From Ruthenibacterium avium (GTDB lineage: Bacteria; Bacillota; Clostridia; Oscillospirales; Ruminococcaceae): a stretch of 57,217 nucleotides of DNA. A program made the position numbers and the translations under genes. Shown one piece after another: positions 23,611 through 32,524 of the stretch; the first letter of the stretch is position 1; every line of letters begins with the position of its first letter. The DNA is taken from the NCBI GenBank assembly GCA_019118905.1, contig DWYA01000058.1, forward strand, positions 1-57,217, in the 5' to 3' direction. Under the pieces are notes generated by a model. It saw nothing but the letters and a program-made list of their open reading frames with translations. It ran no database searches and had not been told where the DNA came from.

Positions 23611-23650
23611 GCGGCATACAGTGCATAATGCGATGTATGCCGCGTTATTT
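23611..23650 (+). terminator. Hairpin between the CCA-like gene and the MBOAT gene
   Basis: GCGGCATACA (23611-23620) and TGTATGCCGC (23634-23643) pair perfectly around a 13-base loop that itself contains GCAT-A-ATGC; GTTATTTT follows. It ends only 20 bp before the next start codon, so it could be a leaky terminator or attenuator. Confidence 0.5.
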
Positions 23651-23670
23651 TGCAACGAGGGAGGCACGTT

Positions 23671-25068
23671 ATGGCGTTTCAGTCTGTGCAGTTTATTGCG
23701 TTTTTTCTTGTTTTTCTCATTTTGTATTATCGCTTGCCTGTGCGCTGGCGTGTGCCCTTGGTGGCGGCCGCCAACGCAGTATTTTACATTCAGGCGGGCT
23801 GGAAGAATATGCTGTGGCTTTTGGCGGTGTGCGCATGGAGCTACGGCGCGGGATGGCTGCTGGAGCGGACAAAGCAGCGTGCAGCGCTGCTGGCGGCCGG
23901 TTTGGGACTCCCGCTGGCGGGCCTGTGTGTGTTTAAGTACGCTGTGGGTACCATGCCGTTGGGCGTAAGCTTTTACACGTTTTTGGTGATGGGCTATTTG
24001 ATTGACCAGTACCGGCGCAAATATCCGCTCATCAAAAATCCCGTTCATTTTTTTGCTTTTGCAAGCTTTTTTCCCTTGATCTCCTCCGGCCCAATCGAGC
24101 GCGGGGATGGGCTGGGCAAAGTGATTGCGAACGAAAAGCCCTTTGACTACGAAGTATTTTCGCAAGGAATGTCCCGTATTTTGTGGGGCTTTTTTAAAAA
24201 GTTTGTCATTGCCGATACGCTGGCGGGCATTGTAAATATTGTGTTTACTGATTTGCAGCACTACACCGGTCCATATCTGCTGCTGGCAGTGCTGCTGTAC
24301 TCCTATCAGCTGTACTGCGATTTTTCGGGCTATTCCGATATTGCCATCGGCATTGCAAAAACACTGGGCATTCCCGTGATGGAAAACTTTTCGCGCCCGT
24401 TTGCCGCAAGCAATTATCGTGACCTTTGGGCAAGATGGCACAACTCGTTGACCGGATGGTTTCGGGAATATTTGTACTTTCCGCTTGGCGGCAGCCGCTG
24501 TGGTGCGGTGCGCACTGCCTGCAACACTCTGATTGTGTTTTTGGTGAGCGGTATTTGGCACGGCTCCGGCTTGGGCTTTGCGGTATGGGGCTTGTTAAAC
24601 GGCGTTTACATGGTGATAGGCCGTTGGACGGGGCCGATGCGCGCGCGTCTGTGGCCGCAGAATCCCACGAAGGGCGCTGTGGTATTTCGCCGTGTGGTAC
24701 AAATTGCGGTGGTTTATCTGCTGTTTACCAGTTGCATTGTGTTTTTCCGTGCACCGACCATGGCGGATGCCCTCACCGTCTATGCACGCCTTCCCTTTGG
24801 ATGGCTGGAAGCGCTGCTTGCGCCGGGAACCGTTATTGAAACCTTAAAGAGCATGGGCATTGGACGTGTGATCGGCCTTTTACTGCTGGTGTGCATCGTT
24901 TCATGTGAGTGGGTGGAGTGGCGTGCCGCAAAGGCGGGCTGTCACACCGGCGCATGGATGCGCACGCTGCCTGTTTGGCCGCGCATGGCGCTGTACTATG
25001 GCGTGGCAGTGCTGGTTTTGGCGTTTGGCAAAATGGGCACATCGTCGTTTATTTACTTTGGTTTTTAA
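23671..25068 (+). CDS. MBOAT-family membrane O-acyltransferase (AlgI/DltB-like)
   Basis: A 465-residue polytopic membrane protein with about ten hydrophobic helices. The MBOAT signature lies in the second half: CDFSGYSDIAIGIAK, the NFSRPF..SNYRDLWARWHNSLTGWFREYLYFPLGG block, and the catalytic histidine in SGIWHGSG. Such enzymes pass an acyl group, typically acetyl, across the membrane to a polysaccharide. The gene behind it encodes an SGNH-like partner, matching the AlgI-AlgJ/AlgX arrangement of extracellular polymer O-acetylation. DltB is less likely because dltA, C and D are absent. ATG 23671 follows GGGAGG. Confidence 0.9.
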   Translation: MAFQSVQFIAFFLVFLILYYRLPVRWRVPLVAAANAVFYIQAGWKNMLWLLAVCAWSYGAGWLLERTKQRAALLAAGLGLPLAGLCVFKYAVGTMPLGVSFYTFLVMGYLIDQYRRKYPLIKNPVHFFAFASFFPLISSGPIERGDGLGKVIANEKPFDYEVFSQGMSRILWGFFKKFVIADTLAGIVNIVFTDLQHYTGPYLLLAVLLYSYQLYCDFSGYSDIAIGIAKTLGIPVMENFSRPFAASNYRDLWARWHNSLTGWFREYLYFPLGGSRCGAVRTACNTLIVFLVSGIWHGSGLGFAVWGLLNGVYMVIGRWTGPMRARLWPQNPTKGAVVFRRVVQIAVVYLLFTSCIVFFRAPTMADALTVYARLPFGWLEALLAPGTVIETLKSMGIGRVIGLLLLVCIVSCEWVEWRAAKAGCHTGAWMRTLPVWPRMALYYGVAVLVLAFGKMGTSSFIYFGF

Positions 25069-25080
25069 GAGGAGGCGGAC

Positions 25081-26154
25081 ATGAAACGAATCATCAAGGC
25101 GGCCGCCTGCTTTTTGCCGCTGATGCTTTTGGTTATGGGCATTAACTGGTATTCTGACCCCGGCAACGTTATTCGGGACGATTATGAGCAAAAGGTGGCC
25201 GAGATTATGGCGCGCGGCGAAAACGCTGCCAACTTAGCCAATATGGACGACCGCGCACTGATGCGGTGCTATCTTCCGCTGCGTACACAGCCGATTGACA
25301 CATTGGTGCTGGGTTCTTCGCACAGTATGCAGCTGAGCGCCGACGTGACGGGCGACCCGAATACCTTTTGCGGCGGCATGACGGGCGCGGATATGCGCGA
25401 CTGTATCTCCCTGTATGAACTGGCGCGTGAAAATGGCTTTTCGCCCAAACGTGTGGTTTTGGTGCTCGACAGCTGGTTTCTCAGCGAAGGGGTGCAAGAG
25501 AAACGTGCTATGACAGAAGGATACCTTGCCTTTTGTGACGAAGAAGGCTTAACGGCTATCCAAACCGACGATAACCAGCTGTTGCAGCAAAAGCTGGAAA
25601 AGAAATTGCAAATTTTTTCCGTGCCCTATTTTCAAAGCAGTTTAAACTATTTGATGAGCGGGCAAATTGCGATGCGTGACCCCGTGGCGACCACGCAATT
25701 TTTTGCGGAAAGCAACATGCGCCGTGCGGATGGCAGCTATGGCTACGGGGTATACTACCGCACGCCGGACTCGGGGTATTTGCGGCAAAACTTACAAGAT
25801 GTCAAGCAGCTGATGCCGGAATTTGCACGCAATTTTGACGGGATATCCGACCAGCTTCTGACCCAGCTGAAAGCATTTGTGCGCCGAATGAAGCAGGACG
25901 GCTGCGAGGTGGCGCTGATGCTGACGCCGTTTCACCCGGAGTTTTATGAGGTAATGGCCCGAGAGAACAGCGGCTATGAAGGCGTTTTGCAGACGGAACA
26001 AGTGTTCCGTGCGCTGGCGAGTGAGCTGGATGTACCGCTGGCCGGTTCTTACGACCCGGCGGAATGCGGCTTGACCGAAAATGATTTCTACGACAGTATG
26101 CACTGCACCGCAGAGGCGATGCACACGCTTTATCCCGACGATTTGTTTTCGTAA
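25081..26154 (+). CDS. SGNH-like partner of the MBOAT acyltransferase
   Basis: A 357-residue protein with an uncleaved N-terminal membrane anchor (residues about 5-21) and an extracytoplasmic domain. The block LVLGSSHSMQL (about 75-85) supplies a candidate catalytic serine as in AlgJ/AlgX/DltD-like SGNH proteins, and FYDSMHC near the C-terminus supplies the Asp-x-x-His pair. It probably takes the acyl group delivered by the MBOAT protein and transfers it to a cell-surface glycan. The two genes are 12 bp apart. The polymer is unknown, and no glycan biosynthesis genes lie nearby. Confidence 0.78.
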   Translation: MKRIIKAAACFLPLMLLVMGINWYSDPGNVIRDDYEQKVAEIMARGENAANLANMDDRALMRCYLPLRTQPIDTLVLGSSHSMQLSADVTGDPNTFCGGMTGADMRDCISLYELARENGFSPKRVVLVLDSWFLSEGVQEKRAMTEGYLAFCDEEGLTAIQTDDNQLLQQKLEKKLQIFSVPYFQSSLNYLMSGQIAMRDPVATTQFFAESNMRRADGSYGYGVYYRTPDSGYLRQNLQDVKQLMPEFARNFDGISDQLLTQLKAFVRRMKQDGCEVALMLTPFHPEFYEVMARENSGYEGVLQTEQVFRALASELDVPLAGSYDPAECGLTENDFYDSMHCTAEAMHTLYPDDLFS

Positions 26155-26207
26155 ACGTGCCGCTTGTCGGGAGGAATAAGCGGAAAACCAGAAAAGGAGA
26201 ATGATGT

Positions 26208-27442
26208 TTGGCAAAAATAATCATCATCGGCGCAGGCGCGGCGGGACTGTTTGCAGCGGGCGCAGCGGTGCGCCAAGGGCATGAAGTTACGGTGCTGGAG
26301 CACATGCAGTCTCCGGGCCGCAAGCTGCTGATTACCGGCAAAGGACGCTGCAACGTCGTCAACCATTGTGAGCCGGATGAATTTTTAAAGCATGTGCGCC
26401 GAAATCCGCGTTTTTTGTATTCGGCGCTGTCCGGCTGTCCACCGGTTAAGGTGATGAGTCTGTTTGAAAATGAGCTGGGCGTGCCGCTGAAAACCGAGCG
26501 CGGGCGCAGAGTGTTTCCCGTAAGTGACCGCGCACAGGACATTTTGGATGCTTTGCTGGAATGGACGCATCCCGCCAAGGTTCTGACAGATACCGAGGTG
26601 CAGGCGCTGGTGCTGCGTGACGGGCGCTGCTGCGGCGTAAAGCTGAGCGATGGGCGCACGATGGAGGCGCAGGCTGTTTTGGTGGCCACGGGCGGTGTTT
26701 CCTACCCGGTGACCGGCTCGACGGGCGATGGGTACCGCTTTGCAAAACAGGCGGGGCATACCATTGTAGAGCCGGAACCCAGCTTGGTATCGCTGGTGGA
26801 GCGCGGCAATGTGGCAAAGCGGATGATGGGGCTTTCCCTGCGCAACGTGGCTTTGACGCTGTGGGAAGGCAAAAAAGTTCGTTTTACCGAAATGGGAGAA
26901 ATGGTGTTCACGCATTTCGGCGTGTCGGGGCCGCTGGTGCTTTCGGCAAGTGCTCATATTCGCGACCTAAAAAAATATGACTATCGCCTGACGATTGACT
27001 TAAAGCCGGGCTTGACGCCGGAGCAGCGGAAAAACGGGTGAAGGAAGATTTTGCCCTTTTGTCCAACAAGGAAACCGCAAACTGCCTGACCAAGCTTTTG
27101 CCGGCCTCCATGCAGCCTGTCATGCTGGACATGTGGGGCGTGGACTCCCACAAAAAAGCAAACCAGATTACTCGTGAGGAACGGCGGCGTTTGCTGGAAC
27201 TGATGAAGGCGTTCCCCATCGAGTTAAAGGATAAGGGCGATTTGGCACACGCAGTCGTGACAAGCGGCGGCGTATCCGTCAAAGAGGTAGACCCCAAAAC
27301 GATGCAAAGCAAGGTGTGCCCCGGCCTTTATTTTGCGGGTGAGGTACTGGACGTGGATGCTTACACCGGCGGGTATAACCTTGGCATTGCGTTTGCAACC
27401 GCATGGGCGGCAGCAATGCATTGGGGCGAGGCATCAAACTAA
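26208..27442 (+). pseudogene. HI0933-type NAD(P)/FAD-dependent oxidoreductase, broken by a frameshift
   Basis: Residues from TTG 26208 (after AAAAGGAGA) start with the FAD-binding loop IIIGAGAAGLFAAGAA and include GKGRCNVVN, VATGGVSYP and GVSGPLVLS, all typical of COG2081 flavoproteins. This frame ends at a TGA at 27039-27041 after LKPGLTPEQ. The family continues without a break in the other frame from about 27026: EKRVKEDF, then VTSGGVSVKEVDP and the second FAD motif GLYFAGEVLDVDAYTGGYNL, to 27,442. One missing base near 27,024 (CAG CGG where CAG CTG G is expected) explains it and would restore about 411 residues. It may be a real mutation or a sequencing error. Confidence 0.8.
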
Positions 27443-27480
27443 AACAAACGGCATATAAGAAAGAAAGGAAATTATCCATC

Positions 27481-28155
27481 ATGAGTTTTGCAGTTGCAAT
27501 TGACGGGCCTTCCGGTGCGGGAAAGTCCAGCCTTGCAAAAAAATTAGCACAGCATTACGGCTTGTTCTATATTGATACCGGTGCAATGTACCGCGCCATT
27601 GCCTTATATGCAATGCGCCGCGGTATTGAGCCGAAAGACCATGAAAACGTTGTCCCCTTATTGCGGGAAATCTATTTGGAGCTGCGCTGTGAAAACGGGG
27701 AACAGCACCTTTATATGAACGGCGAAGACGTCACCCAAGAGGTGCGCAAGGAGGCCGTGGGAATGGGTGCGGCAGGCGTTTCTTCGTGCGGGCAGGTGCG
27801 TGCTTTTCTGGTGGATTGGCAGCGTGCTTTGGCACAGCAGGAGGATATTATCATGGATGGCCGCGACATCGGAACTGTTGTTTTGCCGAATGCACAAGTG
27901 AAGATTTTTTTGACGGCAAGTGCGGCCGTGCGCGCACAGCGCCGCTATTTGGAGCTTTGCGAAAAAGGCCAGCAAACAACGTATGAGCAAGTGCTTGCCG
28001 ATGTGGAAAAGCGCGACTATGAAGACACGCACCGCGCCCAGTCGCCCCTGTGCCAAGCGCAGGACGCCGTTTTGGTGGATACCAGCGAGTGTGATTTTGA
28101 CGAGGCGTTCCGACGTCTTTGTCATGTAGTTGACCAAAAGCGAAAGGGCGGCTGA
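27481..28155 (+). CDS. cmk: Cytidylate kinase
   Basis: A 224-residue (d)CMP kinase that phosphorylates CMP and dCMP with ATP. The P-loop GPSGAGKSS is at 9-17, followed by YIDTGAMYRA (about 31-40), MDGRDIGTVVLP and the RAQRRY.E lid segment. ATG 27481 gives the standard MSFAVAIDGPS start. A longer upstream frame overlaps the flavoprotein gene and has no signal. Placement after a COG2081 flavoprotein and before plsC and ispH-rpsA is a common clostridial order. Confidence 0.95.
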   Translation: MSFAVAIDGPSGAGKSSLAKKLAQHYGLFYIDTGAMYRAIALYAMRRGIEPKDHENVVPLLREIYLELRCENGEQHLYMNGEDVTQEVRKEAVGMGAAGVSSCGQVRAFLVDWQRALAQQEDIIMDGRDIGTVVLPNAQVKIFLTASAAVRAQRRYLELCEKGQQTTYEQVLADVEKRDYEDTHRAQSPLCQAQDAVLVDTSECDFDEAFRRLCHVVDQKRKGG

Positions 28156-28156
28156 A

Positions 28157-28774
28157 ATGTTTTATTGGATTGTGCTTTCCGGTGCGTGGGTATTGTGGCA
28201 TCTTGCGTTTCGCATTAAAGTGGTCGGCAAAGAAAACATGATTCACGACAGAGGCTTTGTCATGGCGTGCAACCATGTGTTTGCCATTGACCCCGTGTTT
28301 TTGGTGCTTGCGCGTTTTTATGGAAAGCGGATGGTCATTATGGGCAAAGAAGAATTGTTTGAGATTCATCCCTTATTGACTTGGTTTTTGAAAAGAGTAA
28401 ACGTCATTCCCGTGCATCGCGGAAAAGGCGATACAGGCGTTGTTGAACGTGCAATTGAGGACGTCAAGCGCGGACACGGATTGTTGATTTTCCCCGAGGG
28501 AACGCGCTCGAAAGACGGAAACCTGGGAAGGCTGAAAAGCGGGGCGTTTGTGGTGGCTGACGCTGCTAATGTGGACATTTTGCCGTGCCGCATTATTTAC
28601 AAAGGCGGAAAAATAAAGCCGTTTGGACGTGTGACAATCGTGGTGGGTAAACCCATTCCGGCAGAAAAAATTGCGCTCGGAGAAGAAAAAAGTGCGGTGC
28701 GCTTGCGGGAATGCAAAACGCTTTTGCACGATGAGATGGAAAAACTTCTGGAGGAGAACCGAAACTGTCTATGA
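28157..28774 (+). CDS. plsC: 1-acyl-sn-glycerol-3-phosphate acyltransferase
   Basis: A 205-residue PlsC-type acyltransferase that makes phosphatidic acid at the inner face of the membrane. One N-terminal hydrophobic helix (about 4-18) precedes the NHxxxxD catalytic motif (H40, D45 in NHVFAIDP) and the FPEGTRS acceptor motif (112-118). ATG 28157 is one base after the cmk stop and preceded by AAGGGCGG. Its stop overlaps the ispH-rpsA start (ATGA). Confidence 0.92.
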   Translation: MFYWIVLSGAWVLWHLAFRIKVVGKENMIHDRGFVMACNHVFAIDPVFLVLARFYGKRMVIMGKEELFEIHPLLTWFLKRVNVIPVHRGKGDTGVVERAIEDVKRGHGLLIFPEGTRSKDGNLGRLKSGAFVVADAANVDILPCRIIYKGGKIKPFGRVTIVVGKPIPAEKIALGEEKSAVRLRECKTLLHDEMEKLLEENRNCL

Positions 28775-30702
28775 AAATTCAAGTGGCGAAAACCGCCGGT
28801 TTTTGTTTCGGCGTAAACCGTGCGGTTAAAATGACATATGAACTGTTAGAGCAGGGCAAAAAAGTGGCAACACTGGGGCCGCTGATTCACAACCCCCAGT
28901 GTGTTGCCGATTTACAGGCGCGCGGCGCCGTTACTGTGGAGCATGTGGACGAGGTTCCCAAAGGATATGAACTGGTCATCCGCAGCCATGGTGTGGGGCG
29001 TAATATCTACGATGCCATTGCGCAGCAGAGCCTCACGGCACATGATGCAACGTGTCCCTTCGTGTCTAAAATTCACCGCATTGCCGAAACGGCAAAACAG
29101 GAGGGCGCACTGCTGCTGGTGGCGGGAGACGCGGCGCATCCCGAGGTGCAGGGCATTGTAGGACATGCCGGAGAGCGTGTGCAGGTTTTTTCGGATTTGA
29201 CGGAACTTGCCAATATTTTAACACCAGAAAATACCAAAAATGGTATTTTTATGGTTGCACAAACCACTTTTGAGGTGAAAAAGTGGCAAGAATGCGTAGA
29301 GTTTACAAAAAAGCTATATACAAACGCGAAAATTTTTGATACAATATGTAATGCAACATGGGCGAGGCAGCATGAGGCGGAATGTTTGGCCAAACAATGC
29401 GATTTGATGATCGTGATTGGCGGGCGCCATTCCTCCAATACCCAAAAGCTGGCCGCAGTTGCCGCAAAGCATACCCGCGCCGTGCTGGTGGAAACCGCAC
29501 AGGAATTGCAGCCGGAATGGTTTCAAGGGGTGCAAACGGTAGGTGTGACAGCCGGGGCATCAACGCCGTCGTCTATCATCGAGGAGGTACTGAGCAATAT
29601 GAGCGAGGAAATTCGTGAAGAGGAATTGAGCTTTGAGGAAATGATTGAGGCTTCGTTGAAGCCGGTTTACAATGGTAAGGTTGTAAAGGGCATCGTAACA
29701 GCGGTGAACCCCAACGAAGTTACCGTTGACATCGGAACGAAGCACACTGGTTTCGTCAAGCTGGAAGAACTCACTAATGACCCCACCGCAAAAGCGGAGG
29801 ATTTGGTCAAGAAAGGTGATGAGCTCGACCTCATCGTGACGAAAGTAAACGATCAGGAAGGCATCGTATACCTGTCCAAAAAGCGCTTTGATGAGAATAA
29901 AGGCAAAGAGGAAGTGGCTGCTGCTGTTGAGAGCGGTGAGATTATGGACGGCTATGTTTCGGAGTCCAACTCCGGCGGTCTGGTCGTTTTGGTGAACAAT
30001 GTGCGTGTCTTTGTGCCGCGTTCCCAGTCTACCCTGCGTCACGGCGAGGACTACACAAAGCTGGTGAAGCAGAACGTCAAGCTGCGCATTAAGCAGTGCG
30101 AGGGCCGCCACATTGTCGGCTCCATCCGTGAGGTTTTGGCTGAGGAGGCCGATGCAAAGCGCGAGGCTTTCTGGGCAGACGTTGAAGTGGGCAAGCGCTA
30201 CACTGGCGTTGTCAAGAGCCTGACCAACTACGGTGCATTTGTTGACATCGGCGGTGTGGACGGTTTGGTTCACATCAGCGAGCTGTCTTGGGACCGCGTG
30301 AAGCACCCGTCTGAGGTGGTAAACGTGGGCGATACCATCGAAGTTTATGTCAAAGATCTCGACACCGAGAACAAGAAGGTTTCCCTCGGCTACAAGAAGG
30401 CGGAGGACAATCCTTGGGAGAAGTTTAAGGCAGAGTATCCCATTGGCACTTCCTTCAAAGCTCCCGTTGTGTCTTTGACCAAGTTTGGCGCATTTGTGCG
30501 CATTCTGCCGGGCATCGACGGCTTGGTTCATATCAGCGAGATTTCCCACGACCGTGTGGAAAAAGTGGGCGATGTGCTGAGCGTTGGCCAGGAGGTTGAA
30601 GTGCAGCTGATTGACGTAGATTACGACAAAAAGCGCATCAGCCTTTCCATGAAGGCACTGGTTGAGGAGCCCTCCGACGAGGAGCAGGAAGGCGCAGAGT
30701 AA
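28771..30702 (+). CDS. ispH-rpsA: IspH fused to a multi-domain ribosomal protein S1
   Basis: Residues 1 to about 280 are IspH (HMBPP reductase), the last MEP-pathway enzyme, with its three iron-sulfur cysteines at C12, C95 and C193 and the substrate-binding IRSHGVG and GGRHSSNT motifs. After an acidic linker (SEEIREEELSFEEM) come four S1 RNA-binding OB-folds: about 310-375, 390-455, 475-545 and 560-632. The third and fourth (VKSLTNYGAFVDIGGVDGLV and VSLTKFGAFVRILPGIDGLV) are the best conserved. The fusion is known in clostridia; why isoprenoid synthesis and translation are joined is unexplained. The ATG overlaps the plsC stop. Confidence 0.95.
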   Translation: MKIQVAKTAGFCFGVNRAVKMTYELLEQGKKVATLGPLIHNPQCVADLQARGAVTVEHVDEVPKGYELVIRSHGVGRNIYDAIAQQSLTAHDATCPFVSKIHRIAETAKQEGALLLVAGDAAHPEVQGIVGHAGERVQVFSDLTELANILTPENTKNGIFMVAQTTFEVKKWQECVEFTKKLYTNAKIFDTICNATWARQHEAECLAKQCDLMIVIGGRHSSNTQKLAAVAAKHTRAVLVETAQELQPEWFQGVQTVGVTAGASTPSSIIEEVLSNMSEEIREEELSFEEMIEASLKPVYNGKVVKGIVTAVNPNEVTVDIGTKHTGFVKLEELTNDPTAKAEDLVKKGDELDLIVTKVNDQEGIVYLSKKRFDENKGKEEVAAAVESGEIMDGYVSESNSGGLVVLVNNVRVFVPRSQSTLRHGEDYTKLVKQNVKLRIKQCEGRHIVGSIREVLAEEADAKREAFWADVEVGKRYTGVVKSLTNYGAFVDIGGVDGLVHISELSWDRVKHPSEVVNVGDTIEVYVKDLDTENKKVSLGYKKAEDNPWEKFKAEYPIGTSFKAPVVSLTKFGAFVRILPGIDGLVHISEISHDRVEKVGDVLSVGQEVEVQLIDVDYDKKRISLSMKALVEEPSDEEQEGAE

Positions 30703-30751
30703 TTTGCTTAGCAATTGCTGGCGGGTTTCAACACTCAATTGAAAAGGAATG

Positions 30752-30786
30752 ACAGGCAGCGGATGGTTTCATTCGCTGCCTGTTTG
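30752..30786 (+). terminator. Terminator after ispH-rpsA
   Basis: ACAGGCAGCGGATG pairs with CATTCGCTGCCTGT (one G-U) around the loop GTTT; a short TTTG follows. Confidence 0.65.
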
Positions 30787-30902
30787 CGTCTGAACCAATG
30801 GGCAAGCGCCGCAGTTTGCACAGGTGCAGACGCCAGCATGTATTTGAAAAAACGAAATTATGACAAAAAGATGTAAAAAGTGATATATTTATAAAAGGCA
30901 TA

Positions 30903-30932
30903 TTTACAGTAGGAATGCGCTTATTATATAAT
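30903..30932 (+). promoter_or_regulatory. Predicted promoter of the repeat lipoprotein gene
   Basis: TTTACA (30903-30908), 18-bp spacer, perfect TATAAT (30927-30932). Transcription from about 30,939 leaves a leader of about 160 nt. In that leader CTGTGCT (30958-30964) and AGCACAG (about 30976-30982) form a 7-bp stem and a GC-rich CCGC...GCGG region follows. No known riboswitch was recognised. Confidence 0.6.
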
Positions 30933-31097
30933 GATAACTGTATCGCTCAGTGGCGGTCTGTGCTGGCAGCCGATAAGCACAGCGTTTTGGCCGGAAAATC
31001 GGGCCGCACCGCGTAGCGGCGGGCGAAAATGGTAAAGATGACCTTGGAAGAAAAGAGGAGCTTGTGCCGGATGGTACGAGCGAGGGGAGAGAGAAAC

Positions 31098-32357
31098 ATG
31101 AGAGCAAAAGGAGCTGCGGCTTTTTTATTAACGCTTTTGCTGTGCGGTTGTATGGGACAAGAACCTCAGCCCGTAGAGGAAGAACCGGTAGGCCCGCCGA
31201 AAGATGCCCAGACAGCAAGCGGTGTAGTGCTTGACATTACACAAGATACTCTAATTTTACGCACCAATGCAGGAATGGAATATGTGCTCGATTTGGGCGG
31301 CGATGAGATTCCGCCCGAGGTAGAGGTGCTCAACGGCTCTTTTGTGAAAATTTATTATGACGGTGATTTGCAGCTGGAACCGAATCATGTCGATGTGCTT
31401 TATATCGAGCCGGACGAATCGGACGAAGTAGCCGCCGGCTATCAAAACAGCACAGCCGATGGCCGTGTGGCGGCATTGACAAAAGACACGCTGGAACTGG
31501 AAACCGAAACGGGAGCGGTTTATTCGTTTTCTATTGCACAGGCAAAGCAAAAGATGAACGGAAAGCTGGAAGAAGGCTCCTTCGTTCGTTTGACATTTGA
31601 CGGAATGGCGTCCGACACCGAAAAAGCATTGGTGAAGCAGATTACAGAACTGGAGCTGACAGGAATTGTGGCGAGTACGCCTGTCACGGTTCAACAGTAC
31701 GATGATAAAACCAAAATGCTGACCGTTGAAACATGGGACGGCGTTCAAGGCACATTTTCCACAAAGCAGGTGCAGTGCGGTGCAGACGCTTGGGAAGATT
31801 TGGAGTGGGAAGAAGCTGTCGTATACGCCAATACAGATGCAGCCGATGACGGATGGTATTTGGGCAAGGTTTTGAAGGTGGTTCCGGCTGACGATGCCCG
31901 CCAGCAAATGTACGGCGTTGTGGAAAGCTTTGATTCCGAACAGGGTGTGCTGCTGCTTCATTCCATGACAGGAGAAACGCTGGAGCTCTCCTTGGACGAA
32001 GAAATGGTTCCCTCGGAAGGCTTAGATAAAAACGACACCGTTTGTGTGACCTATGAAGGGTGGTTAAACGGCGCGGATACACGCGAGATGGAACTAACCG
32101 AAATTGAAGTGGAGAGCAAAGGAAGCAAAAGCGAAAACAGCATTGCCGGTATGGTTTGGGAATTGAACGAGGAATCTATGACGCTTCGGACAATGAGCGG
32201 AAAAACGCTGCACTTTACTCAAAAGGCCGCGGAACAGAGCGTCCCCGAAACGGTAGCGGTGGGAAATCCTGTGCGCGTTTATTTTACCGGTTGGCTGACG
32301 GGAGAAAATGAAGAAGAAAATGCAGTGATTACACATGTAGCGCAGCTTTTAATCTGA
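31098..32357 (+). CDS. Lipoprotein made of five tandem beta-barrel-like repeats
   Basis: A 419-residue secreted protein. The signal peptide ends in a lipobox, LLLCGC, with C18 as the likely lipidated residue, followed by a proline/glutamate linker. The rest consists of five related units of about 65-80 residues starting near 41, 121, 188, 272 and 350. Each has the pattern 'G.V......(T)L.L.T..G..Y/F' then 'G..V.V.Y.G' then a strand ending 'I.'. The shape suggests small OB- or DUF5666-like barrels, but no family can be named with confidence. ATG 31098 follows GGGGAGAGAG. It is a single-gene unit. Confidence 0.72.
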   Translation: MRAKGAAAFLLTLLLCGCMGQEPQPVEEEPVGPPKDAQTASGVVLDITQDTLILRTNAGMEYVLDLGGDEIPPEVEVLNGSFVKIYYDGDLQLEPNHVDVLYIEPDESDEVAAGYQNSTADGRVAALTKDTLELETETGAVYSFSIAQAKQKMNGKLEEGSFVRLTFDGMASDTEKALVKQITELELTGIVASTPVTVQQYDDKTKMLTVETWDGVQGTFSTKQVQCGADAWEDLEWEEAVVYANTDAADDGWYLGKVLKVVPADDARQQMYGVVESFDSEQGVLLLHSMTGETLELSLDEEMVPSEGLDKNDTVCVTYEGWLNGADTREMELTEIEVESKGSKSENSIAGMVWELNEESMTLRTMSGKTLHFTQKAAEQSVPETVAVGNPVRVYFTGWLTGENEEENAVITHVAQLLI

Positions 32358-32426
32358 GCAGGAAAAGAATGCGTTGTGCGTGTTGATTCGGTGCAAAAAC
32401 GGAACAAAAGTTTGTGTTTGCCGAAA

Positions 32427-32472
32427 AAGAGCCCTTTTTGCGGAAAAGCCCACAAAAAGGGTTCTTGTTTTT
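32427..32472 (+). terminator. Terminator after the lipoprotein gene
   Basis: AAGAGCCCTTTTTG pairs with CAAAAAGGGTTCTT (one mismatch) around a 12-base loop, followed by GTTTTTT. Confidence 0.65.
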
Positions 32473-32482
32473 TGCAATTTTA

Positions 32483-32491
32483 TGGTATACT
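32483..32491 (+). promoter_or_regulatory. Extended -10 promoter for the radical SAM gene
   Basis: TGG immediately precedes TATACT (32486-32491); upstream -35 matches are weak. Confidence 0.4.
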
Positions 32492-32524
32492 GGTAGAAAA
32501 GAGGAAGGGAGGTGCTTTTGCGTG

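Noticed and set aside
27020..27045. Programmed -1 ribosomal frameshift in the flavoprotein gene
   Set aside because: The heptamer is G-AAA-AAC, not a strong slippery site, no stimulatory Shine-Dalgarno or clear downstream stem was seen, and the family is not known to use frameshifting. A one-base deletion or read error is simpler.
30939..31097. Riboswitch upstream of the repeat lipoprotein
   Set aside because: There is a stem (CTGTGCT/AGCACAG) and GC-rich pairing, but no core of a known riboswitch class could be identified by eye. It is left as an undefined leader.
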